Below are positions 21,150 to 32,874 of a DNA stretch of 64,000 bases, one piece after another (position 1 is the stretch's first letter; each line of letters begins with the position of its first letter). The translations under genes and the position numbers were made by a program. The stretch covers positions 127,139 through 191,138 of the forward strand of contig NW_006500342.1 in NCBI RefSeq assembly GCF_000471905.2, read 5' to 3'. Below the pieces are notes generated by a model. It saw only the letters and a list, made by a program, of their open reading frames with translations, was not told where the DNA came from and did not search any database. Origin of the DNA: Amborella trichopoda. Lineage: Eukaryota; Streptophyta; Magnoliopsida; Amborellales; Amborellaceae.

Positions 21150-23880
21150 GAAATGAAGGGAGAATGAGTACCTAATCCAGCCGGATGTGCCCGGACTCCC
21201 GAGCCCCTGAGGGCTCCTCGTATCCAAACTGGTTCCTCTTTGCCCTTCTGATTCCGGTGTTGATGATCAGCAAGTCTCTGTAGTATTGGGGTGGTTGGAC
21301 CCTAATTTCAGATCTAGGGTGAGTTTAGATTTGAGCTGCATAGTAGGGTAAAGGTTCTCTCTTTATCTCTCAGGTTTATCTTTCCAGCCTAAAGTTTCTA
21401 AAGTCTCTCAAGTTTTTAAAAGTCTCCCGGATTCTTTGTTCATACTTCCTCAAATAACCACCGAAATGGTTTTTTTTAGAACAAGGGATTTGTTGAGGCA
21501 GTGTTAGCCCCGCAACCAACAAATCCTCGATCAACACCTTTTGGATATAAAAGAAAATGAATTTTGGGAGGTACGGATAGCTTTCCCCCCAGGCCCCACG
21601 CCCAAGATAAATGGCCTAAAAAGTCAGTGAAACACATGAGAATGCGTTTCAATGAAAATGTGTATGGGTGAAAAGGGTAGTGTCGCCCATTGTTTCACTC
21701 ATGTCAAAACACCTATGATTTGAAATTTTATTTTTCACACGTGTTCTTGAGCCTGTTGTGAAGCTTCCAGAAAACCTATGGGTCAAAATGGACCTTTTTA
21801 CTAGTTTTAATGATTTTTTCTATAAAACAACGCATTTTCAGGGTTTTGGGTCAAAACAGGGCGTAACAGGGTTTTTGGGCGGGCAAAATAGTTCTGTGTC
21901 CAAGGTTAAGTTGTGTGACCTATGGATTTTGGGTTCACTAATTCAATGTGATCCTAAAGGTCCAAGAAAACCATAGAACTTGTCATATTTATGGGGTGTC
22001 TATAGTTGCCCCTTTTTGGCACTCCCTGTCCTTCGAGGGGTACAAAAGTGGCAAAGAAGTGGACACGCAGGCGAACGTGCACTCGCTGTCCTTCGAGGGC
22101 CGGGTGAGGAGCAATAGTAGACACTTTGATGCTCCCTATCCTTCCAGAGAGGGGAGAATGTCAAAGATGAATGTCATCCCAACATCACGTGGGCAGATGA
22201 CACACCACTATCCCTCCAAGCCATTGCACTCTTATGCTTACCCTCCTAGGGCATTACATCCTAGGGTTTTTTAGTGTGAGGTGTCGGTGAGTTACGCAGA
22301 CTTGAAACTCGAAGTGGATTTTATAACCATGCCACTTGACCTCAGGGTTTTCTCAGTTTGAAAATTTTAACTCCGACAATTTCTTTGATTTCATTAGGGG
22401 CTTCCTAAGGCTATCTATAGGAAAAGGCTTTCTATAGGACGACACTTATATGATCAATTCCAAATAGAGAGGCGAGACAGCAATGCGATAATCATGGCAA
22501 CGCGGTGTTCATCATAGACGGGTTCCCAAGATCCTTCGTTTTTACAAGTCTTTGTAGAAATTTTTGAATGTAGGAAGGGATTTGAAATAGAACCCGGGGC
22601 AGGGACAGACTACGATTTTAACAAAGAAATTAAAGTTTCTTAAAGCACAAAACATATAATGAAAATTTTGAAAAGAGAGAGATATTTTGAAAAAAAATGT
22701 TGGTTATACGACCGTAGAGTTTCTATTATTCTTATTTTATATATATATCTTTTTTTTTTTTTGCCCTTATTGGGGGGTGGTTTTCTTTAATGTAAGTCTT
22801 ACAGTTTAACCACTTGTGACTGCTTTGGTGGACCTTATGTGAGTGTATCGGGTCCTTGGTTGAATCTTCGGGATGAGGAATCATCAAGTATTTCTTTGTC
22901 TTTCAACCTTAGCTCTTGTACTGCAATTCAAAGGAGAGTTCTCTGGAGTTTCGAGCAAAACAGAGTCTTGAAAATATAGTATACCGTCCCTAGGCATTCA
23001 GAATCTCTTTGGATTTCCAATTTTGTTCCTCCGCCACTCACCTTTCAAAGTTTCAGAAGATCTAGGTCTTGAACAATGATCGTCAAGATAATGCTTATTG
23101 ATTTTCTATTAACAGTACTTTGACTGAAGAGAAGAGGTTTAGAGATAAAAGACTTTGGAAAGTAGAAGGATAGAACTCCTTTATTTTATCTCATCGTCCC
23201 GGGGTTTCTTTCGGATTTTCAGCCCAGTGACATTTTTTCCAACGCAGGGAGTCCTTTTGAATTTTACCCATGCAGATGAGATTTTTTTTTTTTTTCTCAT
23301 TGCCCAGGGCCTTGTGATATTTTATCCATTGCTTGGAAATCCTTTCAGATTTTAGCCCAGCGAATGAGATTTTCTTTTCTTTTTTTTTTTCCCTCTTTTT
23401 TTCTTTTTTTTTCGAAGAAGAAAAGAATGACACAGAAAGAGGAGGGGAAAGAAGAGTCAAAGGTGCCTCTTTTTTTCTTTTCAGTAATTCGCCTTAAGAT
23501 CAGGTACGAATTCGATCATCTTTCCCTCCTCCAAGTGGCAGGGAGGTTCTAATATCAGTCTTTCTTTGATTTCCCTTGACCCAGGTTGGCATCCAAAATC
23601 TCTTTGACAATGGTTGTTCAATTTTTGTTGATGTTTTCCTTTAAACTGCTCCCCTTGAACCTTGATTTTCGGACAAAAAATCACTCCCAGTTTCAAAATC
23701 CCTTAGCCCTCTGTATGGACGGATAGGCTCATCAACGTTTTCCGTTAATTGAGTACTTTATATTACACATTAAGCGTTAATGCCTTCTGGAGTGTAAGGC
23801 ATGAATGCCTCATTTGGTTATTTGCAATGGGTGAGTGATCATCCAATCCCTTTTCAGTGATCTTTTTCATTGAAAATTTT
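21150..23880. other. No gene recognised; decayed LTR-element-like sequence
   Basis: 22,020-22,250 repeats 'ctccctgtccttcgagggg' and variants three or four times (22,023, 22,084, 22,131). 23,200-23,370 repeats 'agcccagtgacattttttccaacgcaggga'-type words about every 60 bp with T-rich interruptions. 22,740-22,765 and 23,375-23,410 are homopolymer-rich. Short open frames (for example 23,155-23,355) are phenylalanine-rich products of the T tracts. Confidence 0.4.
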
Positions 23881-23883
23881 GAA

Positions 23884-24540
23884 TTATTTCTCGAGGGTTA
23901 ACTCTGTAGTAGACTTCTTTTCAGTGCTCGAGCTAAGATGAGACTCTCGCATAAGAGGAGTGGTTGAGTTGGTACTAGATGTCCTTACGACATGTTGGGA
24001 GTCAACAAAGACGGGTTCAATCTCATTAGTTTCCCCCATTGTATTAATAAAGTTGGGAATCAACAAACAAGGGTTCAATCGTATTAGTTGTCCCTGTTGT
24101 ATCCTCTTCATGAGAGGAGTTTGCCCCTGTTGAATATTTTGATGGGGTTGCCACTGTAGGGCTTTCCGTTCCATTGGGAACTTGCTCTTAGGAGGATGCA
24201 TTCTCTTGACATGGTGGTTATCCAGTTACGAAGTTGTGCTCATGTTGTTAATGAGTTTTAGAGAGCCTGCCTCTTGAGGCGATAATACAATCAATTTTTG
24301 CATATTAAATTCTTGATTACAGATAGGTGGATCACTCAAGAAATCTTGTGAAGGTGGCCCTGGTGGGCCCCTTAGAATTTTCAAAGGATCGACTTCTTTT
24401 GACATTTGAGGTGTTGGCGCCGTAGTTGGACGTGTCATTAGAGACTTCGAGGTGTTGGCCCCTGGTTTGGAAGATGACCCCCTCCCATTAACTCTGACCA
24501 TGTCCATCTCTAGGGTATCATCTTCGTCATAGTGGTCCCA
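23884..24540 (-). pseudogene. Degraded ORF of unknown origin
   Basis: Two adjacent minus-strand frames look coding by composition. One runs from about 24,540 to 24,226 ('MDMVRVNGRGSSSKPGANTS', 'LKILRGPPGPPSQDFL') and the other from 24,201 to 23,884 ('MKRIQQGQLIRLNPCLL', 'SSTEKKSTTELTLEK'). The second contains a near-repeat of an 'FINTMGETNEIEPVFVDSQ'-like phrase. I recognise no family; an N-terminal piece of an LTR-element polyprotein is possible. Confidence 0.25.
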
Positions 24541-24733
24541 CATAAATATATATGTATTCACATATATGTATATATGTGTATATGTATATGTATATATGTA
24601 TATATGTAAATACAAAAAATATAAGTATTTACATGTATTTCTGTGTGTACATGCGTAAATACATGTGTATACAAGTATAAATACATGTATATATACATGT
24701 ATACACATATATACATATACACACACACACACA

Positions 24734-24819
<86 letters not shown>

Positions 24820-24835
24820 CATATAAATAGAGGAA
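24541..24835. repeat. TA/TATG and (AC)n microsatellites
   Basis: A TATATG-type block (24,541-24,715) is followed by about 40 AC dinucleotides (24,721-24,807), then a short ATATATATA run. Viral sequence begins a few bases later. The VCVCVC and YIHIYT frames here are composition artefacts. Confidence 0.95.
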
Positions 24836-24843
24836 AATAAAAG

Positions 24844-25742
24844 ATGGATATTGTACCATCATCTTCAGAACATATTTTGAATACTTCCCCTATAACCCCA
24901 AACCAATTAATAAAACGGCAAGCCCAGGATATAGTCATTTCCCCTGACCCAGTGGCAGTAATAGAAAAATCAAAATTTATAGAAACCACTTTTTTATCTG
25001 ATATAATAGTAGAAGATGAGCATCTGGATTTGGATCCAGTCAATATTGCCAATATATATTTAAATAATCATTTAAATCCCTTTAATGGTAATAAAACCAA
25101 AGAATGGTATGAGGCCATTTTACCAGAAACAAGATCAATAACCTTGGTCCATTTTTTCCAAAAGAATAATAATACAATTGCATACTCCAAGTTCCAAGTA
25201 AGAAAGATTATATCTTATAAAGACTAGGGTATGGATCCTGTAAGAAGCAGGGAAATGCAGTAAAAAAATTTAATAATAAATATTTCAGGTATGCTGAGTA
25301 TATTGATGCTTGGCATAAAGTGTTTACACTCAAGAATAATAATAACTCCCATACTTGGTTTTTACAAATGAAAATGCCGATCATTGAGGGGTTTCCCAAT
25401 TGGTTTAGAAATTGGTTCCAGATATGGGGATCTGGAACAGAACTACTTCCCTCTAAAATACAAACCTCACAAAACCAGTTTTCCGAATACAATAACAATA
25501 ATCCCCAAATAGACCTCCACATGTATTTTATGGCATACTATCAAATCCCTTGGATCATGAAATGGTCCAACACAATATCTGATAATTATATTAGGGATTG
25601 GGAATACATTCCAAAATTGGGAAAACAAATATATATTAAATGTTGGGATGTATATGAAAATAAGTCCATCTAGAAAATTCCTACCCAGACACCAGAAACA
25701 AAGCCTAGTAGCATGGCCGACTATACAAGTAAATTGAAAAAA
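24844..25742 (+). pseudogene. EPRV-1 unit A: downstream ORF (unknown function)
   Basis: A 127-codon open part (24,844-25,227; N-terminal half with 'DIIVEDEHLDLDPVNIANIY' and 'KTKEWYEAIL') runs into a TAG. Homology continues with frame changes through 'EYIDAWHK', 'GFPNWFRNWFQIWGSG', 'MAYYQIPWIMKWS' and 'YIPKLGKQIYIK'. At about 25,743 it is cut and joined directly to protease sequence, so the acidic C-terminal tail is missing. Other copies of this ORF are at 27,515, 29,947, 38,180 (minus), 54,412 and 62,521. It follows RNase H in every unit. I do not see the viroplasmin signature or other known motifs, so the function is unknown. Confidence 0.7.
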
Positions 25743-27514
25743 CAAAATCAACTGATGGTAGTAAACTAATCATAAATTATAAGTTATCCAATGTTGTTGT
25801 TTGTAATAATGGAAATTGTTTCGAAATGCCTTTTATAATGGGAAAAGGATTAAGCCAAGCAAATATCCTAGGAACCCCATTCTTGAACTTGCATTATCCT
25901 TTGACAATTGATAGCTCAGGAATATAATCTAATTTAGAAGGCCATAAGGTAAAATTTGAATTTGTTGATAAACCAAAAGTAAAAGAAATAAATAATGTAA
26001 AACAAATCATCTTAAATAAAGAGAAATTCTTGTGTCACTTAAAAGAAGAAATGAAGTATAAGATAATAGAAGAAAAAATTTCTTTAACAGAAAATATAAA
26101 ACATATCTCAGAAATCAAAAAGAAAATAGAAACTGAAATATGTGCAGATTTACCAAGTGCTTTCTGGAATAAAAAAGGACACATTGTAAATCTACCTTAT
26201 GAAGAAGGTTTTAATGAAGAAAAAATACCAACTAAAGCTCGACCTATTCAAATGAATCCTCGACTACTAGAAATATGTAAAAAAGAGATTGATGATCTAC
26301 TTCAGAAATAGCTTATCAGGAAGAGTGCATCACCATGATGTTGTTCAGCATTCTATGTCGAAAAGGCTTCAGAAAAGGAAAGGGGAGCTCCTAGACTGGT
26401 AATAAATTATAAGCCTCTTAACAAAGTTCTCAAATGGATAAGGTATCCAATCCCAAACAAGAAATATTTACTTGAAAGGTTGGAAAATGCTTGTATATTT
26501 TCTAAGTTCGATTTAAAATCAGGATACTAGCAGATTCAAATTTATGAAACTGATAGATATAAAACTGCTTTCAATGTCCCTTTTGGACAATATGAATGGA
26601 ATGTTATGCCATTTGGGCTTAAAAACGCTCTTTCTAAATTTCAAAATATCACGAATGATATCTTTAATCCTTTTGATAGTTTACATCGATGATGTCTTAA
26701 TATTTTTTGAAAATATTGAGCAACATTTTAAGCATATAAATATTTTCATAACTGCTATAAAAGCTGCAGGACTTATAATATCAGCTAAAAGATTAGTCTC
26801 TGTCAAACAAAGATAAGATTTTTAGGACATAATATTTTTCAACGAAGTATTATTTCAATAAATCGCGCAATTGAATTTGCTGACAAATTCCTAGATATTA
26901 ATTTTAATAAAACAGAACTCCAAAGATTTTTGGGATGTCTAAATTATATCGCTGATTTTTATAAAGGCCAAGCCATTGATGCTAAACCTTTATTTCAAAG
27001 ATTAAAAAAGAATCCAGCTAAGTGGACAGATGAGCATACTATGGCTGTCAAAAGAATAAAACATAAGGCAAAAGAATTACCATATCTTACACTGTATAAT
27101 CCTAGTGCTTTTAAGATAATAGAATGTGATGCCTCTGAAATAGGACTCGAAGGAATTTTAAAACAAGTCACTTTAGAAAAAGAACAAGTAGTTCGTTTTA
27201 CTTCAAGAGCTTGGAACCCAACACAACAAAAGTATTCAACGGTTAAAAAATAAATTTTAGCCATTGTACAATGTGTTACCAAGTTTCAGTGTGATCTTCT
27301 GAATAAGAAATTCTTAATAAGAACTAATTGTAAAGCTGTCAAAGATATTCTTTATGAAGATGTAATAAACCTAGTTGCTAAGAAAATTTTTGCCAGATGG
27401 CAGGCAATTTTATCAGCTTTCGAGTTTGATATTGAACAAATAAAAGGTCATACAAATTTCCTTCCTAACTTTTTAACGAGCGAATTTTTGCTGGGAGGAC
27501 AGGGACAGGAATAG
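25743..27514 (+). pseudogene. EPRV-1 unit A: protease (part), reverse transcriptase, RNase H
   Basis: The protease C-terminal part ('GTPFLNLHYPLTIDSS') leads to the RT: 'KARPIQMNPRLLEICKKEID', 'INYKPLNKVLKW', 'FGQYEWNVMPFGLKNA' and the catalytic YIDDVLIF near 26,680. RNase H follows ('FKIIECDASEIGLEGIL', 'QKYSTVKK', 'ARWQAILSAFEF'). Breaks: stops near 25,927, 26,309, 26,334 and 26,528, a small deletion just before YIDD ('NPF' joined to 'DSLHR'), a frameshift near 26,810, and a stop replacing a codon after 'STVKK' (27,251). In caulimovirids these domains copy pregenomic RNA into DNA; here they cannot be made intact. Confidence 0.85.
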
Positions 27515-28225
27515 AGATCGCAGAATGTTACTTATAAGAAGTAGGAAATTACAGTCAGAAAAGTTTAATAATAAATATTTCAGGTATGCTGAGTATATTG
27601 ATGCTTGGCATAAAGTGTTTACACTCTAGAATAATAATAACTCCCATACCTGGTTTTGAAAAATCAAAATGCCGATCATTGAGGGGTTTCCCAATTGGTT
27701 TAGAAATTGGTTCCAGATATGGGGGTCTGGAACAAAAATACTTCCCTCTAAAATACAAACCTCACAAAACCAGTTTGCCGAATACAATAACAATAATCCC
27801 CAAATAGACCTCCACATGTATTTTATGGCATACTATCAAATCCCTTTGATCATGATCATGAAATGGTCCTACACAATATCTGATAATTATACTAAGGATT
27901 GGGAATACATTCCAAAATTGGGAAAACAAATATATATTAGAGGGTGGGATGTATATGAAAATAAGTCCATCTATCCTGAGAATATAAAATTGAAGAAAAT
28001 TCCTACCAAGACACCAGAAACAAAGCCTTGTAGCATGGCCAACTGTATAAGCAAATTGAAAAACAAGAAAATCCACTGGCCACTAAAGAAGAACTGAAGA
28101 AAAGGCTGTTACAAATATTTGAATTAGAAGAAGAAGCCATGTCAACTTCAACACAAAATGAGGAAGACTATGCTCAAGATAATGAGGATTGCGAAATTCA
28201 ACAACCAACCATTAGCTTTTCCTGA
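27515..28225 (+). pseudogene. EPRV-1 unit B: downstream ORF, N-terminus deleted
   Basis: After the RNase H end ('GGQGQE', stop) the sequence jumps over the N-terminal half and resumes at 'KFNNKYFRYAEYIDAWHK'. It then runs in shifting frames through 'GFPNWFRNWFQIWGSGTK' (from 27,669) and 'QIYIRGWDVYENKSIY' to the acidic glutamate-rich tail and the stop just before 28,226. The product would be basic and tryptophan-rich in the middle with an acidic C-terminus. Frameshifts lie near 27,655 and 28,065. Confidence 0.7.
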
Positions 28226-29084
28226 AAGGCTCACCCAACCGAATAAAATCCCATCAATCTTCGTAGAATATTATGCCGCCGTACTACCATAGACAACGGA
28301 TACTATTCCTAGATGCCGCCACACTACCATCGAAAATAGACACTATTCCCAAATGCTGTCGTACTACAACCGACAATGAACACTATTCCCAGATGCCGCC
28401 GTACTGCCACCTGTTAGCTGTCACTATTTCCATCGACACCTTTTGGTCACCTCACGACCACTGTGCCTCCCTTTTGGTCACCTCACAACCATTGTGCCTC
28501 CCTTTTGGTCACCTCATGACCATTGCGCCTCCCTTTGGTCACCTCACGACTACTGTGCCTCTCTTTTGAGCTAGCACCTCAATTATTGATCTAGGAGGTT
28601 CGACGTCTATATAAGGAGAATCCTCTCCTCAAGAAGAGATCAGAGTGCTCTCCCCCAGTGCTTCTTTGTCATCTTGTTCTCTTGACTCCTTTGCTCTTTC
28701 ATCACCTTCTCACCCTCTAAGGTCTAAGCACTGATATTCCTTGATCCTCTCTTAGCTCTGATACTCTGTTTTTCTTCTCCAAGTACCTTTGCTCTCTGCC
28801 CTTCTTCTCCAAGTACCTCTGCTCTCTGTTCGTCCTCTTCGAGTAACTATGCTCTGGCCCGAATACTATTGCTCTCTGTAAAAATACTAGTATGATAATT
28901 GTTTCTCTTCTCTCTCTAAAGCTTCACTTTGAAGCCTGTTCCTATTCTCACTAATCTTTCCATCTTTCTCCTATTTCTTTTTATTTTTCTGCAATTATTT
29001 TAGGATAAAAGAGAGTTGTATGTGTGATTGTAATATTCCAAACCTACCAAATTACTGTCCCGAGGAGTGGAAACTCTTTACCAG
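28226..29084 (+). promoter_or_regulatory. EPRV-1 unit B control region and leader
   Basis: This region holds about three 40-bp units (GCCGCCGTACTACCA..ACTATTCCCAGAT, 28,272-28,410), four 31-bp units (CCTTTTGGTCACCTCACGACCACTGTGCCTC, 28,439-28,562), then CGACGTC-TATATAAG (TATA at 28,608-28,615). A CU-rich leader follows with 'cttctccaagtacctctgctctctg' repeats (28,765-28,860). A short ORF opens at 29,020 but is cut at about 29,085, where the sequence jumps to reverse transcriptase. The order repeats, TATA, leader fits the pregenomic promoter of a caulimovirid. Confidence 0.7.
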
Positions 29085-29085
29085 T

Positions 29086-29936
29086 TTACATTTATGATAG
29101 TTTACATAGATGATGTCTTAATATTTTCTGAAAATATTGAGCAACTTTTTAAGCATATAAATATTTTCATAACTACTATAAAAGCTGCAGGACTTGTAGT
29201 CTCAGATAAAAAGATTAGTCTCTGTCAAACAAAGATAAGATTTTTAGGACATAATATTTTTCAACGAAGTATTATTTCAATAAATCGCGCAATTGAATTT
29301 GCTGACAAATTCCCAGATATTATTCTTAATAAAAAAGAACTCCAAATATTTCTGGGATGTCTAAATTATATCGTTGATTTTTATAAAGACCTAGTCAGTG
29401 ATGCTAAACCTTTATTTCAAAGATTAAAAAAGAATCCACCTAAGTGGACAGATGAGCATACTATGGCTGTCAAAAGAATAAAACATAAGGCAAAAGGATT
29501 ACCATGTCTTACACTGTCTAATCCTAGTGCTTTTAAGATAATAGAATGTGATGCCTACGAAATAAGACTCGGAGGAATTTTGAAACAAGTCATTTCAGAA
29601 AAAGAACAATTAGTTCGTTTTTCTTCAAGAGCTTGGAACCCAACACAGCAAAAGTATTCAACGGTTAAAAAAGAAATTTTAGCCATTGTACATTGTGTTA
29701 CCAAGTTTCAAAGTGATCTTCTGAATCAGAAATTCTTAATAAGAACTGATTGTAAAGCTGCCAAAGATATTCTTTATAAAGATGTAAAAAACCTTGTTGC
29801 TAAGCAAATTTTTGCCAGATGGCAGGCAATTTTATCAGCTTTCGAGTTTCATATAGAACATATAAAAGGTCATACAAATTTCCTTCCTGACCTTTTAACG
29901 CGTGAATTTTTGCAGTGGGGACAGGGACAGGAATAG
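29086..29936 (+). pseudogene. EPRV-1 unit C: RT (C-terminal part) and RNase H
   Basis: The frame is continuously open from the leader junction to a stop at 29,934-29,936. It starts inside the RT palm at 'FMIVYIDDVLIFSENIEQ', so it keeps the YIDD catalytic box but lacks the fingers. The connection and RNase H follow ('FLGCLNYIVDFYK', 'ECDAYEIRLGGIL', 'KKEILAIVHCVTKFQSDLL', 'RTDCKAAKDIL', 'GHTNFLPDLLTREF'). It is the best preserved RT/RNase H stretch of EPRV-1 and lacks about the first half of the enzyme. It has no start of its own; a GTG at 29,067 in the leader would only read through. Confidence 0.85.
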
Positions 29937-29946
29937 AGATCGCAGA

Positions 29947-30970
29947 ATGTTACTTAAAAATACAAATACAAACATAAATAGAAGAAAAGAAAAGATGGAT
30001 ATCTTACCATCATTTTCAGAACATAGTTTTAATACTTCTACTATAACCTCAAACCAATTAATAAAACAGCAAGCCCAAGATATAGTCTTTTCGCCTGACC
30101 CAGTGGCAGTAATAGAAAAATCAAAATTCATAGAAATAACTTTTTTATCTGATATAATAATAGAAGATGAGCATTTGGATTTGGATCCAGTCAATATTGC
30201 CAATATACATTTAAATAATCATTTAAATCCCTCTAATGGTAATAAAACCAGAGAATGGTATGAGGCCAATTTACAAGAAATAGGATCAATAACCTTGGTC
30301 CATTTTTTCCAAAAGAATAATAATACAATAGCATACTCCAAGTTCCAAATAAGAAAGATTATCTCTTATAAAGACTAGGGTATGGATCCTGTAAGAAGCA
30401 GAAAATTGCAGTAAAAAAAGTTTAATAATAAATATTTCAGGTATGCTGAGTATATTGATGTTAGCATAAAGTGTTTACACTCCAGACTAATAATAACTCC
30501 CATCCCTGGTGTTTACAAATGAAAATGCCAATCATTGAGGGGTTTCCCAATTGGTTCAATATATGGGGGTCCAGAACAGAAATACTTCCCTCTAAAATAC
30601 AAACCTCACAAAACTAGTTTGCTGAATACAATAACAATAATCCTCAAATAGGCCTCCACATGTATTTTATGGCATACAATCAAATCCCCTAGATCATGAA
30701 ATGGTCCTACACAATATCTGATAATTGTACTAGGGATTGGGAATACATTCCAAAATTGGGAAAACAAATATATATTAAATGGTGGGATGTATCTGAACAT
30801 GAGTCCATCTATCATGAGAATATAAAATTGAAGAAAATTCCTACCCAGACACCAGAAACAAAGCCTAGTAGCATGGCTGACTATATAAGCAAATTGAAAA
30901 AAGAAAATCCACTGACCGCTAAAGAAGAACTGAAGAAAAGGTTGATACAAATAATTGAAGAAGAAGAATA
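29947..30970 (+). pseudogene. EPRV-1 unit C: downstream ORF
   Basis: An open part runs from ATG 29,947 (or the more conserved ATG at 29,995) to a TAG at 30,376-30,378. The homology continues with several frameshifts and a short deletion ('PNWFNIWGSR'-like, near 30,555) to 'KWWDVSEHESIYHENIKLK' and an acidic end at 30,971. The ORF begins just after, or overlaps, the RNase H stop with no real intergenic space. That suggests coupled translation, a spliced RNA, or former fusion. Function unknown. Confidence 0.7.
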
Positions 30971-30971
30971 G

Positions 30972-31850
30972 GCTATGTCAACTTCAACACAAAATGAGGA
31001 AGACTATGCCCAAGATAATGAGGATTGAGAAATTCAACAACCAACCATTAGCTTTTCCTAAAAGGCTCGCCAAGCTGAATAAAAGCCCATCAATCTTCGC
31101 AGAATACTGTGCCGCCGTACTACCACTGACAACAGACACAATTCCTAGATGCCGCCATACAACCACCGACAATCAACACTATTCCCAGATGTCGCCGTAC
31201 TGTCACCTATCAGCTGTCACTATTGCCACCGACACCTTTTGGTCACCTCACGACCACTGTGCCTCCCTTTTGGTCACCTCACAACCACTGTGCCTCCCTT
31301 TTGGTCACCTCATGACCACTGTGCCTCCCTTTTGGTCAGCTCACGACTATTGTGCCTCCCTTTTGAGTTGGCACCTGAATTATTAATCTAGGACGTTCGA
31401 CGTCTATATAAGGAGAATCCTCTCCTCAAGAAGGGATCAGAGTGCTCTCCCCCTGTGCTTCTTTCTCATCATGTTCTCTAGACTCCTCTGCTCTTTCATC
31501 ACCTTCTCACCCTCTAAGTTCTAAGCTCTGATATTTCTTGATCCTCTCTTAGCTCTGATACTCTAGTCTTCTTCTCTGAGCATGCAAGTACCTTCGCTCT
31601 CTGCCCTTTTTCTCCAAGTACCTCTGCTCTCTGTTCATCCTCTTCGAGTAACTATGCTCTCACCCTAATACTGTTGCTCTCTGCAAAATAACTATTCTAA
31701 TAATTGTTTCTCTTTTCTCTCTAAAGCTTCACTCTGAAGCCTGTTCCTATTCTCACTAATCTTTCCATCTTTCCACTATTTCTCTTTATTTTTCTGTAAT
31801 TATTTTAGGATAAAAGAGAGGTGTATGTGTGATTGTAATATTCCAAACCT
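30972..31850 (+). promoter_or_regulatory. EPRV-1 unit C control region and leader
   Basis: The build matches unit B: 40-bp units (31,105-31,200), four 31-bp CCTTTTGGTCACCTCA units (31,235-31,358), TATATAAG at 31,405-31,412 and a CU-rich leader with 'ctctgctctctg' words. The short leader ORF starts at ATG 31,825 but after nine codons (31,850) joins movement-protein sequence, so the splice-donor-like site and the tRNA primer site are missing. Confidence 0.7.
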
Positions 31851-32874
31851 AGGAATAAGAAATAAAGAGGAAATAATAATTGACAACATTGAAAAAAACA
31901 AATACAGAATTGGAACATACCCAAGGTTCCTATTATAGACATATTTAAGAAAGGTACATTTGAATTTAGAACTAGCTATGCTATAAAAACTGTTGAACAA
32001 AGTAATCCGTTAACAATGAACAAGAAAGTTTTCAATTATTTTCCGATCGTATAATACAAAATCATAAGTCAAGAGATTACAAGTATTTGCATATAGGATT
32101 AATTCAGGTAGCAATAAAACCTTTAACTCGTCTCGTGCTAAATAATTCTATACTACTATGTTTACGTATAGTCGTCATAATAAATTTTCTGATTCATTAT
32201 TAGGAGTAGTTGAATCTAGCTTATGTAATGGGCCAATATATTTTAACTGCTTTCCGAATTTTTCAGTTTCTCTAACTGACCCTAATCTCTTTAAAGTCCT
32301 TACTTTAAATCTTAAGACCCAAGGGTTTGATATGAATCCTGGATCTCAGAATATTGCCCTGATATACCGAATGTGTTAGAAAGTAATGAATATACTTAGT
32401 CCAAGTGTTTTACAAATGGATACTAAAGGTGAAACAATATTTTTCCAAACAAATATGGAAAAATTCAATACTATAATCCCTAGGTCTTTTAGTTGGTCAC
32501 AGATCGTCCTCCCCGAGAACTCGTCCATTCTAAATGAAAATCAACAGTACAGAACACTTGTCATTCGTGAGCCTGACCAAATAATAGAATATCCTGATGG
32601 CGAAATAGAAATTCAATTTAATTCTAATAGAAGGACAAGACTTAACCTTTCAGAAGGTCCTCTAAGTTCTCCATCTAGAATACCTACACCTCCTAAACAT
32701 TCTACTTTATCCATACCTCAGAAGCCTATAATGGAAGGTCTAACTCGAATCAATAATAATATCCAGCAACCTGTTTATAAAATTTATGAGCCAAGCTCGT
32801 CTCTGCATGAGCCAGCACCTTCAGATCTAGACTTTCAGATACTTACCCTTCTAAAAGAAGAGAAGTTAGTTTAA
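31851..32874 (+). pseudogene. EPRV-1 unit C: movement protein, N-terminus deleted
   Basis: This is homologous to the 445-codon frame at 56,562. Visible blocks are 'NKEEIIIDNIEK', a frameshifted stretch to 32,160, then 'LLGVVESSLCNGPIYFNCFP', 'LTLNLKTQGFDMNPGSQNIA' and the linker 'GEIEIQFNSNRRTRLNLSEG'. The family is the caulimovirid 30K-type movement protein, which moves virus between cells through plasmodesmata. Breaks: loss of the first ~35 codons at the leader junction, at least two frameshifts before 32,160, a stop at 32,377 and a stop at 32,872 before the coat protein, which follows in the same frame. Confidence 0.8.

Noticed and set aside
24226..24862. VCVCVC- and YIHIYT-rich frames
   Set aside because: They translate the (AC)n and TATATG microsatellites. 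Only the part below 24,540 on the minus strand looks like a possible gene remnant.
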